Source of the DNA: Pedobacter sp. L105
Lineage (GTDB): Bacteria; Bacteroidota; Bacteroidia; Sphingobacteriales; Sphingobacteriaceae
Assembly (NCBI RefSeq): GCF_009765875.1
Contig: NZ_LMUP01000004.1
Coordinates: 783,080-847,079 of the forward strand
Length of the DNA stretch: 64,000 nt
Reading direction: 5' to 3'
Of this stretch, positions 18,301-27,098 are shown in pieces (position 1 is the first letter of the stretch; every line of letters starts with the position of its first letter). The notes beneath the pieces were generated by a model that saw only the letters and a program-made list of their open reading frames with translations, did not search any database and was not told the origin of the DNA. A program made the position numbers and the translations under genes.

Positions 18301-19801
18301 CATCTTTTACGCACAGCAAAATATCGTGTGCGTTGGCATCTTTTTTATTGATGTAATAGGAATTGTTAGTGGCAACCAGTTTTACGTCGTGTTTTCTCGC
18401 CATGGAAATCAGCGATTTGTTCACCACATTTTCATCGTCCTGGTTATGTCTCATGATCTCGATATAGAAATCAGGGCCGAACAGTCCTTTCCACCAGATC
18501 AATGCTTCTTCAGCCTGTTTTTCACCCATATTCAGCAACTTGCTGGATATTTCACCGTAAAGGTTTCCGGAAAGTACAATGATGTCTTCTTTAAACTGTT
18601 CAATAACAGCCCTGTCTATCCTTGGGACATAATAGAATCCTTTGGTATAAGCAGTGGAAGACATTTTTGCCAGGTTATGGTAACCTCTTTTATTTTTTGC
18701 CAGCAGCACCATCTGGTACCCGTTATCTTTTCTGGATTTATCCAGGTGATTTTCACAGACAAAAAATTCACAGCCTACAATTGGTGTGATCGGCACTTCT
18801 CCAGCTACCTCACCCTTTTCCTCAGCTGCTTTATTTCTTGCTTCTACCCCCTTATTGTGGTTAAGTACCTGGTTTACAAAATGGAATGCCCCCATCATAT
18901 TGGCATGATCGGTCATCGCCACAGCAGGCATTTTATCAGCCGCTGCTGCCGCAATCAGGCCAGGAATGTTAATGGTGGACTGTAATACCGAAAACTGGGT
19001 GTGGTTATGCAGGTGGACAAAAGTGGCCTGTTTAAGCTCTTCCTGATTTTCTTTGATGGTCTGTCTGGAAACTCCTGGTCCTTCTGATTTCTCCTGTCTT
19101 TTTCTGATCTCGTCAGAAGCTCCTTTAAGATTATAGTGTTTGAGGCCGGCACCCTGTATTACTTCGGGGTTATGCGTTTTAAATAGACGGAGATAGTCGT
19201 GGTCCCTTTGCAACTGCTCAGGAGTAAAGACCTCCATTTTAACCAGCTGCAGAAAACAGCGGGTAGTGGCTTCCACATCCGCTGTTGCATTGTGGGCTTC
19301 AGCAAAAGGAACACCAAATAAGTAACTATGCAGTTCAGTCAGCGTAGGCAGTTTAAACCTGCCACCACGGCCGCCTGGTATTTTCAATAAGTCTGCGGTA
19401 ACTTCTGTACAGGTATCTAAAACAGGCATCTGCGCCATAGGGCTTTCTACGCCCATACGGTAAAATTCAGACCCCATGATGTTCACATCAAAACCAATGT
19501 TCTGACCGACAACGAACTTTGATTTAGAAAGCGCGATGTTAAATTTCTCCAGCACCTCTGCAAGTTCAATACCCTGTTCGGCGGCTAGTTCTGTTGAGAT
19601 CCCATGTATGCGTTCTGCATCATAAGGGATATTAAAACCATCAGGTTTTACCAGGTAATCCTGATGCTCGATCAGGTTTCCCAATTCATCATGCAGCTGC
19701 CAGGCTATCTGGATACACCTGGGCCAATTATTGGTGTCACTTACCGGAGCGTTATAATTGGCAGGTAAACCTGTAGTTTCGGTATCAAAAATTAAATACA
19801 T
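15368..19801 (-). CDS. dnaE: DNA polymerase III alpha subunit with N-terminal 3'-5' exonuclease domain
   Basis: 1477 residues. Residues 1 to about 190 are a DEDDh exonuclease: FDTETTGL (D6, E8), FVVGQNIGFDVNI (third acidic residue) and AHNATADVEAT (H and final D). After a linker a PHP domain starts at about residue 260 (FVHLHNHTQFSVLQ), followed by the C-family polymerase with SVGPGRGSAAGSVVAY and the catalytic acidic motif MPDIDIDFDD, helix-hairpin-helix, and an OB-fold around 1330-1400. It is the replicative polymerase of the chromosome. Unlike PolC, where the exonuclease is inserted in the PHP domain, here it is fused at the N-terminus; this layout is known in Bacteroidota. The ATG at 19801 is required to include the exonuclease. 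A -7 box (TAATTTTG) lies about 45 bp upstream. Confidence 0.96.
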   Translation of the reverse strand: MYLIFDTETTGLPANYNAPVSDTNNWPRCIQIAWQLHDELGNLIEHQDYLVKPDGFNIPYDAERIHGISTELAAEQGIELAEVLEKFNIALSKSKFVVGQNIGFDVNIMGSEFYRMGVESPMAQMPVLDTCTEVTADLLKIPGGRGGRFKLPTLTELHSYLFGVPFAEAHNATADVEATTRCFLQLVKMEVFTPEQLQRDHDYLRLFKTHNPEVIQGAGLKHYNLKGASDEIRKRQEKSEGPGVSRQTIKENQEELKQATFVHLHNHTQFSVLQSTINIPGLIAAAAADKMPAVAMTDHANMMGAFHFVNQVLNHNKGVEARNKAAEEKGEVAGEVPITPIVGCEFFVCENHLDKSRKDNGYQMVLLAKNKRGYHNLAKMSSTAYTKGFYYVPRIDRAVIEQFKEDIIVLSGNLYGEISSKLLNMGEKQAEEALIWWKGLFGPDFYIEIMRHNQDDENVVNKSLISMARKHDVKLVATNNSYYINKKDANAHDILLCVKDAEKQATPIGRGRGYRYGLPNQEYYFKSSAEMKALFADLPEAILNIQEVIDKIEIYKLAREVLLPKFDIPEQFLVAEDETDAGKRGENKYLRHLTYVGAEKRYGVITPEIEERLDFELQTIEKTGYPGYFLIVQDFIREARNLDVSVGPGRGSAAGSVVAYCLWITNIDPIKYDLLFERFLNPDRVSMPDIDIDFDDEGRGRVMDYVISKYGANQVAQIITYGTMAAKSSIKDTARVLDLPLFEADKIVKLIPNLKLAKIFNLDEKALKGVLRADEYEKVVELKVIADSKNLSSETIQQARILEGSLRNTGIHACGVIITPDDITNYVPVAMAKDSDLYVTQFDNSVVESAGLLKMDFLGLKTLTLIKDTVKLVRLRTGIQLDPDEFPIDDVKTYELFQRGETIGIFQYESTGMQKYMKELKPTVFGDLIAMNALYRPGPLEYIPSFVRRKNGEEEIKYDLDACEEYLKETYGITVYQEQVMLLSQKLAGFTKGEADVLRKAMGKKQKEVLDKMKPKFVSQAAEKGHSPATLEKIWKDWEAFASYAFNKSHSTCYAWIAYQTAYLKAHYPAEYMAAVLTNNMSDIKQVAFFMEECKQMGVQVLGPDVNESILKFSVNVNGEVRFGLSGIKGVGEKAVESIIEERAKGHYTSVYDFAKRSNTRTVNKKAYESFVYSGAFDSFKYHRAQYFFVGQNDKLNGIEKLIKFSNDFQNNESSSQSSLFGGTIADMIQEPTLPVAAEWSLIDRLKYEKDAIGIFLSGHPLDNYKVELKEFCQHSVRHLSLVNKIRMGDTNEEVLAEFSSIKNRELVVGGLVVLSAQRMTKTGKPFGTIVFEDYNDSCELALFGDDFVKFKQYMADGYFLRIRGQVGERFRKEGDWEFKISSIELLSELRDKYAKGIKLHLPIHGINDNLIAQIYAIIEENKVNTEQQKCTLNFIIHDTEKSINLELPSKSLKVNPNNDFLDQLTALNTVNYEICK

Positions 19802-19844
19802 AGATGGGTAATTAAGAATCCCTGTTTTTAAACAAAGTGATACA

Positions 19845-19852
19845 CAAAATTA
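19845..19852 (-). promoter_or_regulatory. -7 promoter box for dnaE
   Basis: TAATTTTG on the minus strand fits TAnnTTTG, 44 bp before the dnaE ATG. No TTTG is found 19 bp upstream, so confidence is modest. Confidence 0.4.
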
Positions 19853-19940
19853 CGTTTTTTTAAATGCTTAACTATACATAAAAGTTAAATTAAAGGGAAG
19901 GTCTTGTATCCTAAAGGCATAGTTTATCAGATGTCGCTAT

Positions 19941-20423
19941 TCAGTGTGGCTGCCCCTTTTGAAGGAGCTGTTTGTGCTCCTGGGAAACAAGCTTTTCGGT
20001 ATCATAACCCCTGGCATGACAACGCTCAATAATTTCTTCGAGTAATTCTTTAGGTAGTTCAGGCTTACGCGACATGATAAAAAGAAACTTGTGCTTAGGG
20101 TGGCCTACCACGACATAAGAATAATCTTCTGCCAGTTCTATCACCCAGTAATCAACTTTTACAGGCCATACAAACTGTGCTCTCAATTCCGCATTTCTGG
20201 TTCCCCTGACCACAAAAAGTTTAGACCTGATATATTTGAGCGCATCTTCACCAATCGATTTATAAGTGGTGAAAACTGCGTAATAACCATCAGGATGTAT
20301 AACGTAGGTTTCCGTGGTTTCACGCCAGTTTTTATCCATAAAAGTTGGTATAGAATAAAGTGAATACCATTTTCCTGCATAAGACATTATATCAACTTTT
20401 TCAACAGGTGTATTGTCCATCAT
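19941..20423 (-). CDS. Lipocalin family protein (Blc-like)
   Basis: 160 residues from the ATG at 20423 (a second ATG follows directly at 20420). The lipocalin signature is at the start: SYAGKWYSLYSIPTFMDKNW, with the G-x-W motif, then TTETYVIHPDGYYAVFTTY and the YSYVVVGHPKHKFLFIMSR segment typical of bacterial Blc/apolipoprotein D-like proteins. No signal peptide is visible, so this member appears cytoplasmic rather than an outer-membrane lipoprotein. It would bind a small hydrophobic ligand. A longer TTG-started frame from 20459 is rejected because a -7 box overlaps that TTG. Confidence 0.85.
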   Translation of the reverse strand: MMDNTPVEKVDIMSYAGKWYSLYSIPTFMDKNWRETTETYVIHPDGYYAVFTTYKSIGEDALKYIRSKLFVVRGTRNAELRAQFVWPVKVDYWVIELAEDYSYVVVGHPKHKFLFIMSRKPELPKELLEEIIERCHARGYDTEKLVSQEHKQLLQKGQPH

Positions 20424-20456
20424 CTTCCCCTTTTTATTTATTTCGCCGGCGTTAAG

Positions 20457-20464
20457 CAAATGTA
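20457..20464 (-). promoter_or_regulatory. -7 box for the lipocalin gene
   Basis: TACATTTG on the minus strand fits TAnnTTTG; a TTTG lies about 21 bp upstream (20489 to 20486). It overlaps the TTG at 20459, which supports the downstream ATG at 20423 as the real start. Confidence 0.6.
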
Positions 20465-20624
20465 AATTCTTTCACATAAAACCCACAAACAATAATAAAG
20501 TTTTAAAAAGCATTTTTTATAACTGTGTTAAATTTATAACTTGTATCTGAAGTTTTACCATATTTGTTTATTACAAGGGGCTCACGTTTAGTCTGATTAT
20601 CTAACCAAATAAAAAAATAGACCT

Positions 20625-21563
20625 ATGAAAATAACAGTTGTTGGCGCAGGCGCAGTTGGTGCTACCTGTGCAGATAATATCGCCAGGAAAGAACTGGCCG
20701 AAGAATTAGTTTTACTGGATATTAAGGAAGGTTTTGCCGAAGGTAAAGCTATAGATATGATGCAAACGGCTGCTCTGCTCGGTTTTAATACAAAGATTAA
20801 AGGGGTAACCAATGACTATAGTAAAACCTCAGGATCACGCGTAGCAGTGATCACTTCCGGATTGCCTCGCAAGCCCGGAATGACCCGAGAGGAGTTAATC
20901 AGCATCAATGCTGGTATTGTTAAAGGAGTAGCTGAAAATATACTTAAGTTTTCTCCCGATGCTATTATTATTGTGGTGAGTAACCCGATGGATACTATGA
21001 CTTATCTGGCACTAAAATCCCTGGGCCTGCCTAAAAACAAGATCATCGGTATGGGCGGCACCCTGGATAGCGCAAGGTTTAAGTATTACCTAAGTGTTGC
21101 CCTGAACTGTAATGCCAACGATTTGCAAGGTTTCGTGATTGGCGGACATGGAGACACGACCATGATCCCTTTAACACGTTATGCTACTTACCAGAGCCTC
21201 CCGGTTACAGAACTTTTAGCTGAGGATATACTGGCCAGGGTTGCTGCAGATACAATGGTTGGCGGAGCTACATTGACCGCCCTGCTCGGTACTTCTGCAT
21301 GGTATGCCCCGGGTGCCGCTGTCGCCGCTTTGGTAGAAAGCATCGTACGTGATGAAAAAAAGCTCTTTACCTGCAGTGTTTCCCTTGAAGGAGAGTATCA
21401 GCAAAATGATATCTGCCTGGGTGTACCGGTAATTATTGGTCGTAATGGATGGGAAAAGATCATGGATTATAGCTTAAGCGAAGATGAACAGCTAACGTTT
21501 AATAAAAGTGCTGATGCCGTTAGAAATATGAATAATGTCCTTAAAGAAATGAACCTCGTTTAA
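20625..21563 (+). CDS. mdh: Malate dehydrogenase (LDH-like MDH type)
   Basis: 312 residues. The N-terminal Rossmann motif is GAGAVGATCADNIA with the NAD-selecting acidic residue in VLLDI. Substrate-binding arginines appear in GLPRKPGMTR (R82, R88) and near R151, and the catalytic histidine is H175 in VIGGHGDTTMIPL. The arginine at the specificity position (R82 region) fits malate/oxaloacetate rather than lactate. It interconverts malate and oxaloacetate in the TCA cycle. Its stop codon TAA shares its last A with the ATG of the retropepsin-like gene, so translation is probably coupled. Confidence 0.95.
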   Translation: MKITVVGAGAVGATCADNIARKELAEELVLLDIKEGFAEGKAIDMMQTAALLGFNTKIKGVTNDYSKTSGSRVAVITSGLPRKPGMTREELISINAGIVKGVAENILKFSPDAIIIVVSNPMDTMTYLALKSLGLPKNKIIGMGGTLDSARFKYYLSVALNCNANDLQGFVIGGHGDTTMIPLTRYATYQSLPVTELLAEDILARVAADTMVGGATLTALLGTSAWYAPGAAVAALVESIVRDEKKLFTCSVSLEGEYQQNDICLGVPVIIGRNGWEKIMDYSLSEDEQLTFNKSADAVRNMNNVLKEMNLV

Positions 21564-21997
21564 TGCGTACAATTGCAGTTCCGCTGATTTTAATCAGCCT
21601 GAATGAAGATGGTTTCCACCTTTTGGTGGAAATTTCCGTTTTTGGAAAGAAAAATTGGGCGGTGGTGGATACCGGTGCTTCAAGATCTGTATTCGATAAA
21701 GGTTTTATGGAGATCAACAGTGATGAAATTGTCACTGCAGATGATACGAATGCAACCACGTTATTTACCACTTCCAGTACAATACAGGCTGTGATCCCTA
21801 AACTGAAGATAGGAAAGCTGATCATTAAAAATTACCCTGCTGTAGGTCTTGACCTGCAGTCGGTAAATGAAGCCTACACCCTGTTGGGGCATCCCAGAAT
21901 TATTGCCATTCTTGGCAGTGATATTTTTCATCAGTATCAGGCCAAGATCAATTATAAAAAACTGAAGATCCTGTTTTCTCAAAAAGGAAAACACTAA
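21563..21997 (+). CDS. Retropepsin-like aspartic protease domain protein
   Basis: 144 residues consisting of one retropepsin-like fold. The catalytic motif is VVDTGASRSVFD with Asp36, and a second family landmark, AILGSDIFHQY, lies near residue 112 (the hydrophobic-x-G-x-D/N segment). Such single-domain proteins would need to dimerise to be active. No signal peptide or membrane anchor is present. The start ATG overlaps the mdh stop by one base, indicating one transcript. Function in bacteria is unknown; the neighbouring mdh gives no obvious clue. Downstream is a large hairpin terminator. Confidence 0.8.
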   Translation: MRTIAVPLILISLNEDGFHLLVEISVFGKKNWAVVDTGASRSVFDKGFMEINSDEIVTADDTNATTLFTTSSTIQAVIPKLKIGKLIIKNYPAVGLDLQSVNEAYTLLGHPRIIAILGSDIFHQYQAKINYKKLKILFSQKGKH

Positions 21998-22010
21998 GAT
22001 CATCAACCCT

Positions 22011-22084
22011 AAAAAAGAACTGCTTTATTAAGGCTACCAACCGCTGAAACGCGTTTGAAGGCCTTAATAAAGCAGTTCTTTTTT
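22011..22084. terminator. Long bidirectional hairpin terminator
   Basis: A perfect 24-bp inverted repeat (22011-22034 with 22061-22084) closes a 26-nt loop, with A6 on one flank and T6 on the other. It follows the retropepsin-like gene by 13 bp and would stop transcription from both directions. Confidence 0.8.
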
Positions 22085-22138
22085 TAAGAGATTATCCTAC
22101 AGGGCTCGTCTTACAGTTTTTTCTATAAATCGTCTAAA

Positions 22139-22277
22139 GCCACCCTGCAATGGATGATCTAAAAAAAACAGATATGCTCTTTTGTTGCCTAGAAATTTTG
22201 TAAGCGCAGCGAACAAAGGTTTCAGCAACAAAAGAGCATATCTGTTTTGAGCGAAGCCCGGAGAAGCTTTTTAATAA
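22139..22277. repeat. Structured stem-loop element, copy A
   Basis: Order: CACCC, GATGAT, A-tract, perfect 24-bp inverted repeat (22165-22188 with 22225-22248), 36-nt loop (22189-22224), then the tail AGCGAAGCCCG-N3-AAGCTT (22250-22269). Loop and tail match copy B (31 of 36 loop bases identical), while the 11-bp outer arm (22169-22179 with 22234-22244) differs with compensating changes. Orientation and molecular role are unknown. Confidence 0.8.
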
Positions 22278-22280
22278 ACA

Positions 22281-22410
22281 TCACCCAAAGTAGATGATAA
22301 AAAAAACCGGTTTACCCTTTTGTCGCCTCGAAATTTTGCAAGCACAGCGAGCAAAGATTTCAGCAACAAAAAAGTAAACCGGTTTAAGCGAAGCCCGCAT
22401 AAGCTTCTAT
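22281..22410. repeat. Structured stem-loop element, copy B
   Basis: Same layout as copy A: CACCC, GATGAT at 22293, A-tract, imperfect stem (22304-22326 with 22363-22385, three mismatches plus one inner break), 36-nt loop (22327-22362), tail AGCGAAGCCCG-N3-AAGCTT (22387-22406). The outer 11-bp arm (22307-22317 with 22372-22382) pairs at 9 of 11 positions although its sequence differs from copy A. It ends 3 bp before the gyrB stop and may also terminate gyrB. Confidence 0.8.
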
Positions 22411-22413
22411 ATT

Positions 22414-24486
<2,073 letters not shown>

Positions 24487-24509
24487 TTAGGATACTAAAA
24501 TGGAAATTT

Positions 24510-24517
24510 TATATTTG
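24510..24517 (+). promoter_or_regulatory. -7 promoter box for the Skp-like gene
   Basis: TATATTTG fits TAnnTTTG, with a TTTA at about the -33 position. The leader to the ATG at 24597 would be about 70 nt. Confidence 0.5.
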
Positions 24518-24596
24518 CTGAAATATATCTCTTCAGCTGCGCAATAATTGAGAGACCTGAAAAGAAAAACATACCAATTACAAAAGAAAATCATTC

Positions 24597-25208
24597 ATGA
24601 ACAGAACCTCCTTCAAACTAAGCACTCTGGCTACAGCTGTAGCATTAGTTTCCGTAATGGCTTCATGCCAGAATAAAGACAATAAAGATGCCGCCACAAG
24701 TACCTCAGCTAAAACTGAAACTCCTGCTGCTGTAAAAACAGGCGAACCTATTGTTTATGTAAACTCTGATTCGTTGCTAACTAAATATGAGTATTTCAAA
24801 GACCTGAAAGTTAAATTAGATGCTAAATCTAAAGCCGCACAAGCTGACCTTGCAGGTAAACAACAAGCTTTTCAGCGTGAAGTAGCCCAATATCAGCAAA
24901 CACAGAACACTTTGCCTGCTGATCAGAAAGCTGCAACAGAACAAAGACTGCAACGTAAACAACAGGAATTACAGGCTTATCAGCAAAATGCTGGTCAGGC
25001 TTTACAAAGTGAGCAAGCTACTGAACAAGAGAAATTATACAACAAAATTGCAGACTACCTTAAGATCTATGCAAAAGACAAAGGTTTCAAAATGGTGTTA
25101 ACTTACCAAAAAGGTAACAGCGCTATTTTATTTGCAGATCCTTCACTGGATGTAACCAGCGAAGTAATTGTAGGCTTAAACGAAGGTTATAAAGCAGACA
25201 AAAAATAA
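24597..25208 (+). CDS. OmpH/Skp-family periplasmic chaperone, lipoprotein form
   Basis: 203 residues. The N-terminus is a lipoprotein signal ending VSVMASC (lipid-modified Cys near residue 24), followed by a T/A/K-rich linker. The mature part is the OmpH/Skp fold: a short strand (IVYVNSDSLLTKYEYF) and a long Q/A/K-rich coiled-coil hairpin at about residues 75-160, closing with a small beta segment (FKMVLTYQKGNSAILFADP). Skp chaperones carry unfolded outer-membrane proteins across the periplasm. Membrane anchoring by lipid is common among Bacteroidota members. It stands alone with its own promoter and terminator. Confidence 0.85.
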   Translation: MNRTSFKLSTLATAVALVSVMASCQNKDNKDAATSTSAKTETPAAVKTGEPIVYVNSDSLLTKYEYFKDLKVKLDAKSKAAQADLAGKQQAFQREVAQYQQTQNTLPADQKAATEQRLQRKQQELQAYQQNAGQALQSEQATEQEKLYNKIADYLKIYAKDKGFKMVLTYQKGNSAILFADPSLDVTSEVIVGLNEGYKADKK

Positions 25209-25223
25209 GTTGAAAACCATTCC

Positions 25224-25256
25224 AAAAAATGCTCCGTATATCGGGGCATTTTTTTT
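25224..25256 (+). terminator. Terminator of the Skp-like gene
   Basis: Hairpin with arms AAAAAATGCTCCG and CGGGGCATTTTTT (one G-T pair), loop TATAT-like, followed by T8, 16 bp after the stop codon. Confidence 0.85.
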
Positions 25257-25313
25257 GTAAAATATTTTAGATTGATGATTTACGTATCAGGCTAAAAAAC
25301 ATCCCCAAACTCA

Positions 25314-25796
25314 ATGAAGAAACAGCAGCAACACGAAAAATTCATGCGGATGGCTATAGGGCTATCAGAAAAAAACGTACTGGAAAGCATTGGAGGGCCT
25401 TTTGGCGCTGTAATCGTCAGAGAAGGAAAGGTGATAGCCAAAAGCGGAAATAAGGTAGTCCCTAACAACGACCCTACCGCTCATGCAGAAATATCTGCAA
25501 TCAGACTGGCCTGTAAAAAACTCAAAACCTTTAATCTTAAAGGATGCGTGATCTATACCAGCTGTGAGCCCTGCCCGATGTGTTTAAGCGCCATTTACTG
25601 GGCGCATCTTGATGGTATTTACTATGCCAACACTAAAACAGATGCCAGCAACGTCGGCTTTGATGATCAGTTCATCTATGAAGAATTTGAAAAATCTCCG
25701 GATAAACGTAAAGTTGCCACCTTTCAGCTACTACAGGAAGAGGCACAGCAGGCCTTTAAACTGTGGGAACAATCTGAAATGAAAACAGATTACTGA
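25314..25796 (+). CDS. guaD: Guanine deaminase-type nucleoside deaminase
   Basis: 160 residues of the cytidine-deaminase superfamily. Zinc and catalytic residues are H57-A-E59 and Cys87 and Cys90 in TSCEPCPMCLSAIYWA. Features that point to bacterial GuaD rather than tRNA adenosine deaminase are the GGPFGAVIV start, GFDDQFIYEE near residue 120, and the C-terminal D-Y ending (the C-terminal tail caps the active site in GuaD). It would convert guanine to xanthine in purine salvage. The 3' end overlaps the convergent S4-domain gene by 7 bp. A related cytosine or adenine specificity cannot be excluded. Confidence 0.85.
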   Translation: MKKQQQHEKFMRMAIGLSEKNVLESIGGPFGAVIVREGKVIAKSGNKVVPNNDPTAHAEISAIRLACKKLKTFNLKGCVIYTSCEPCPMCLSAIYWAHLDGIYYANTKTDASNVGFDDQFIYEEFEKSPDKRKVATFQLLQEEAQQAFKLWEQSEMKTDY

Positions 25797-26200
25797 TCTT
25801 TTTTCTCCTCGTCGAAAAGATTATCGGTCAGGTCGTCAATCTCTCGCCTATCCCTTTTAGTCGGCCTTCCCGCCCCTCTGTCCCTGGTTAAAACAGGTGA
25901 GTGGAACATCGATTTATAGGCATGCGTTTCTTCCAGCGGGGTAATATCCTTATACTTAGTGACAGCGATCTTGGATTCTACCCTGGTATACAGCAGCTCC
26001 ACTACTTCGATCACTTTTTTTTCTATTCCTCTAGACACCTGGTAAACATCGCCTGGTTTCACCACCACCGACGCCTTGATGTTCTGTCCGTTCATTTTAA
26101 CACGTCCGGCCTTACATGCTTCTGTCGCTAAAGTTCTTGTTTTGAACAATCTGATTGCCCACAAGTATTTATCTATCCGTAGTTTTTCCTGCTCTGCCAT
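25790..26200 (-). CDS. S4-domain RNA-binding protein (Hsp15/HslR-like)
   Basis: 136 residues. The S4 RNA-binding domain occupies residues 7-70: RIDKYLWAIRLFKTRTLATE, then AGRVKMNGQNIKAS. The C-terminal half is basic and ends in an acidic stretch (about residues 120-136). Hsp15 recognises blocked 50S subunits carrying stalled peptidyl-tRNA; that function is transferred from the family. Its 3' end overlaps guaD by 7 bp. The -7 box lies only 8 bp before the ATG, suggesting an almost leaderless mRNA. Confidence 0.85.
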   Translation of the reverse strand: MAEQEKLRIDKYLWAIRLFKTRTLATEACKAGRVKMNGQNIKASVVVKPGDVYQVSRGIEKKVIEVVELLYTRVESKIAVTKYKDITPLEETHAYKSMFHSPVLTRDRGAGRPTKRDRREIDDLTDNLFDEEKKDQ

Positions 26201-26207
26201 AAAAAAT

Positions 26208-26238
26208 CAAAAATACGTAAGATAAAAGACCGCTCAAT
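26208..26238 (-). promoter_or_regulatory. Promoter of the S4-domain gene
   Basis: Minus-strand TATTTTTG (26215 to 26208) with ATTG exactly 19 bp upstream (26238 to 26235). The expected start site falls within a few bases of the ATG at 26200. Confidence 0.6.
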
Positions 26239-26279
26239 ACATAAAATTGATTTATTTTGTGAAAAATTAATAATTGACA

Positions 26280-27098
26280 ATGATTAAAGAATTGAAAAAG
26301 TTAATAGAGGCTGTCTGGGAAGACAGATCTTTATTGGAATATAATGAATACTGTGAAGCTATTGAAACTGTAGTATTGCAGTTAGATAAAGGAGAAATTC
26401 GTGTTGCAGAACCTATTCTGAATTCTTGGGGCGTTAATGACTGGATTAAAAAAGCAGTTATCCTCTATTTTCCTATCAGACAAATGAAAGAAACTATAGT
26501 TGGTCCTTTTACCTATCATGATAAAATGAAGTTAAAAACCAATTATAAAGAATTGGGTGTAAGGGTTGTTCCTGGTGCGAGTGCCCGTTATGGTGCATTT
26601 ATAGCAAAAGGAGTGATTTTAATGCCATCTTATGTAAATATTGGCGCTTATATTGATGAAGGTACAATGGTTGACACCTGGGCTACTGTGGGCTCTTGTG
26701 CGCAAATTGGAAAACATGTTCACCTAAGCGGTGGTGTAGGTATTGGCGGTGTTCTAGAACCTGTTCAGGGTGCACCGGTAATTATTGAAGATAACTGTTT
26801 CCTTGGGTCACGTGCCATTGTAGTTGAAGGTGTACGCGTAGAACGCGAAGCTGTTTTAGGTGCAAATGTTGTACTTACGGCCTCTACAAAAATCATCGAC
26901 GTAACCGGAAGCTCACCTGTTGAATATAAAAGTATTGTTCCTGCAAGATCAGTAGTGATCCCGGGAAGTTATACTAAAAAATTCCCTGCCGGTGAATACC
27001 AGGTTCCTTGTGCATTGATCATCGGAAAACGTAAAGAATCTACAGATAAAAAGACTTCCCTTAATGACGCATTAAGAGAAAACAACGTAGCAGTTTAA
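26280..27098 (+). CDS. dapD: 2,3,4,5-tetrahydropyridine-2,6-dicarboxylate N-succinyltransferase
   Basis: 272 residues from the ATG at 26280; the TTG at 26274 is an unlikely alternative. The N-terminal helical domain is followed by left-handed parallel beta-helix hexapeptide repeats from about residue 100 (for example GAFIAKGVILMPSYVNIGAYI and VGSCAQIGKHVHLSG). It transfers succinyl from succinyl-CoA to tetrahydrodipicolinate in the succinylase branch of lysine and diaminopimelate synthesis. Its TAA stop overlaps the ATG of the glycosyltransferase by one base, so the two are co-translated. Confidence 0.96.
   Translation: MIKELKKLIEAVWEDRSLLEYNEYCEAIETVVLQLDKGEIRVAEPILNSWGVNDWIKKAVILYFPIRQMKETIVGPFTYHDKMKLKTNYKELGVRVVPGASARYGAFIAKGVILMPSYVNIGAYIDEGTMVDTWATVGSCAQIGKHVHLSGGVGIGGVLEPVQGAPVIIEDNCFLGSRAIVVEGVRVEREAVLGANVVLTASTKIIDVTGSSPVEYKSIVPARSVVIPGSYTKKFPAGEYQVPCALIIGKRKESTDKKTSLNDALRENNVAV

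Larger units (their letters stand above)
21998..22413. other. 416-bp convergent spacer with three long hairpins
   Basis: No plausible gene in either strand. It lies between the 3' ends of the retropepsin-like gene and gyrB and holds a 24-bp-stem hairpin (22011-22084) and two related stem-loop elements (about 22139-22277 and 22281-22410), listed separately. Confidence 0.85.

Noticed and set aside
18326..18985. 219-codon plus-strand frame inside dnaE
   Set aside because: Lies antisense to the well-supported exonuclease/PHP part of dnaE, with composition typical of a shadow frame and no family match.
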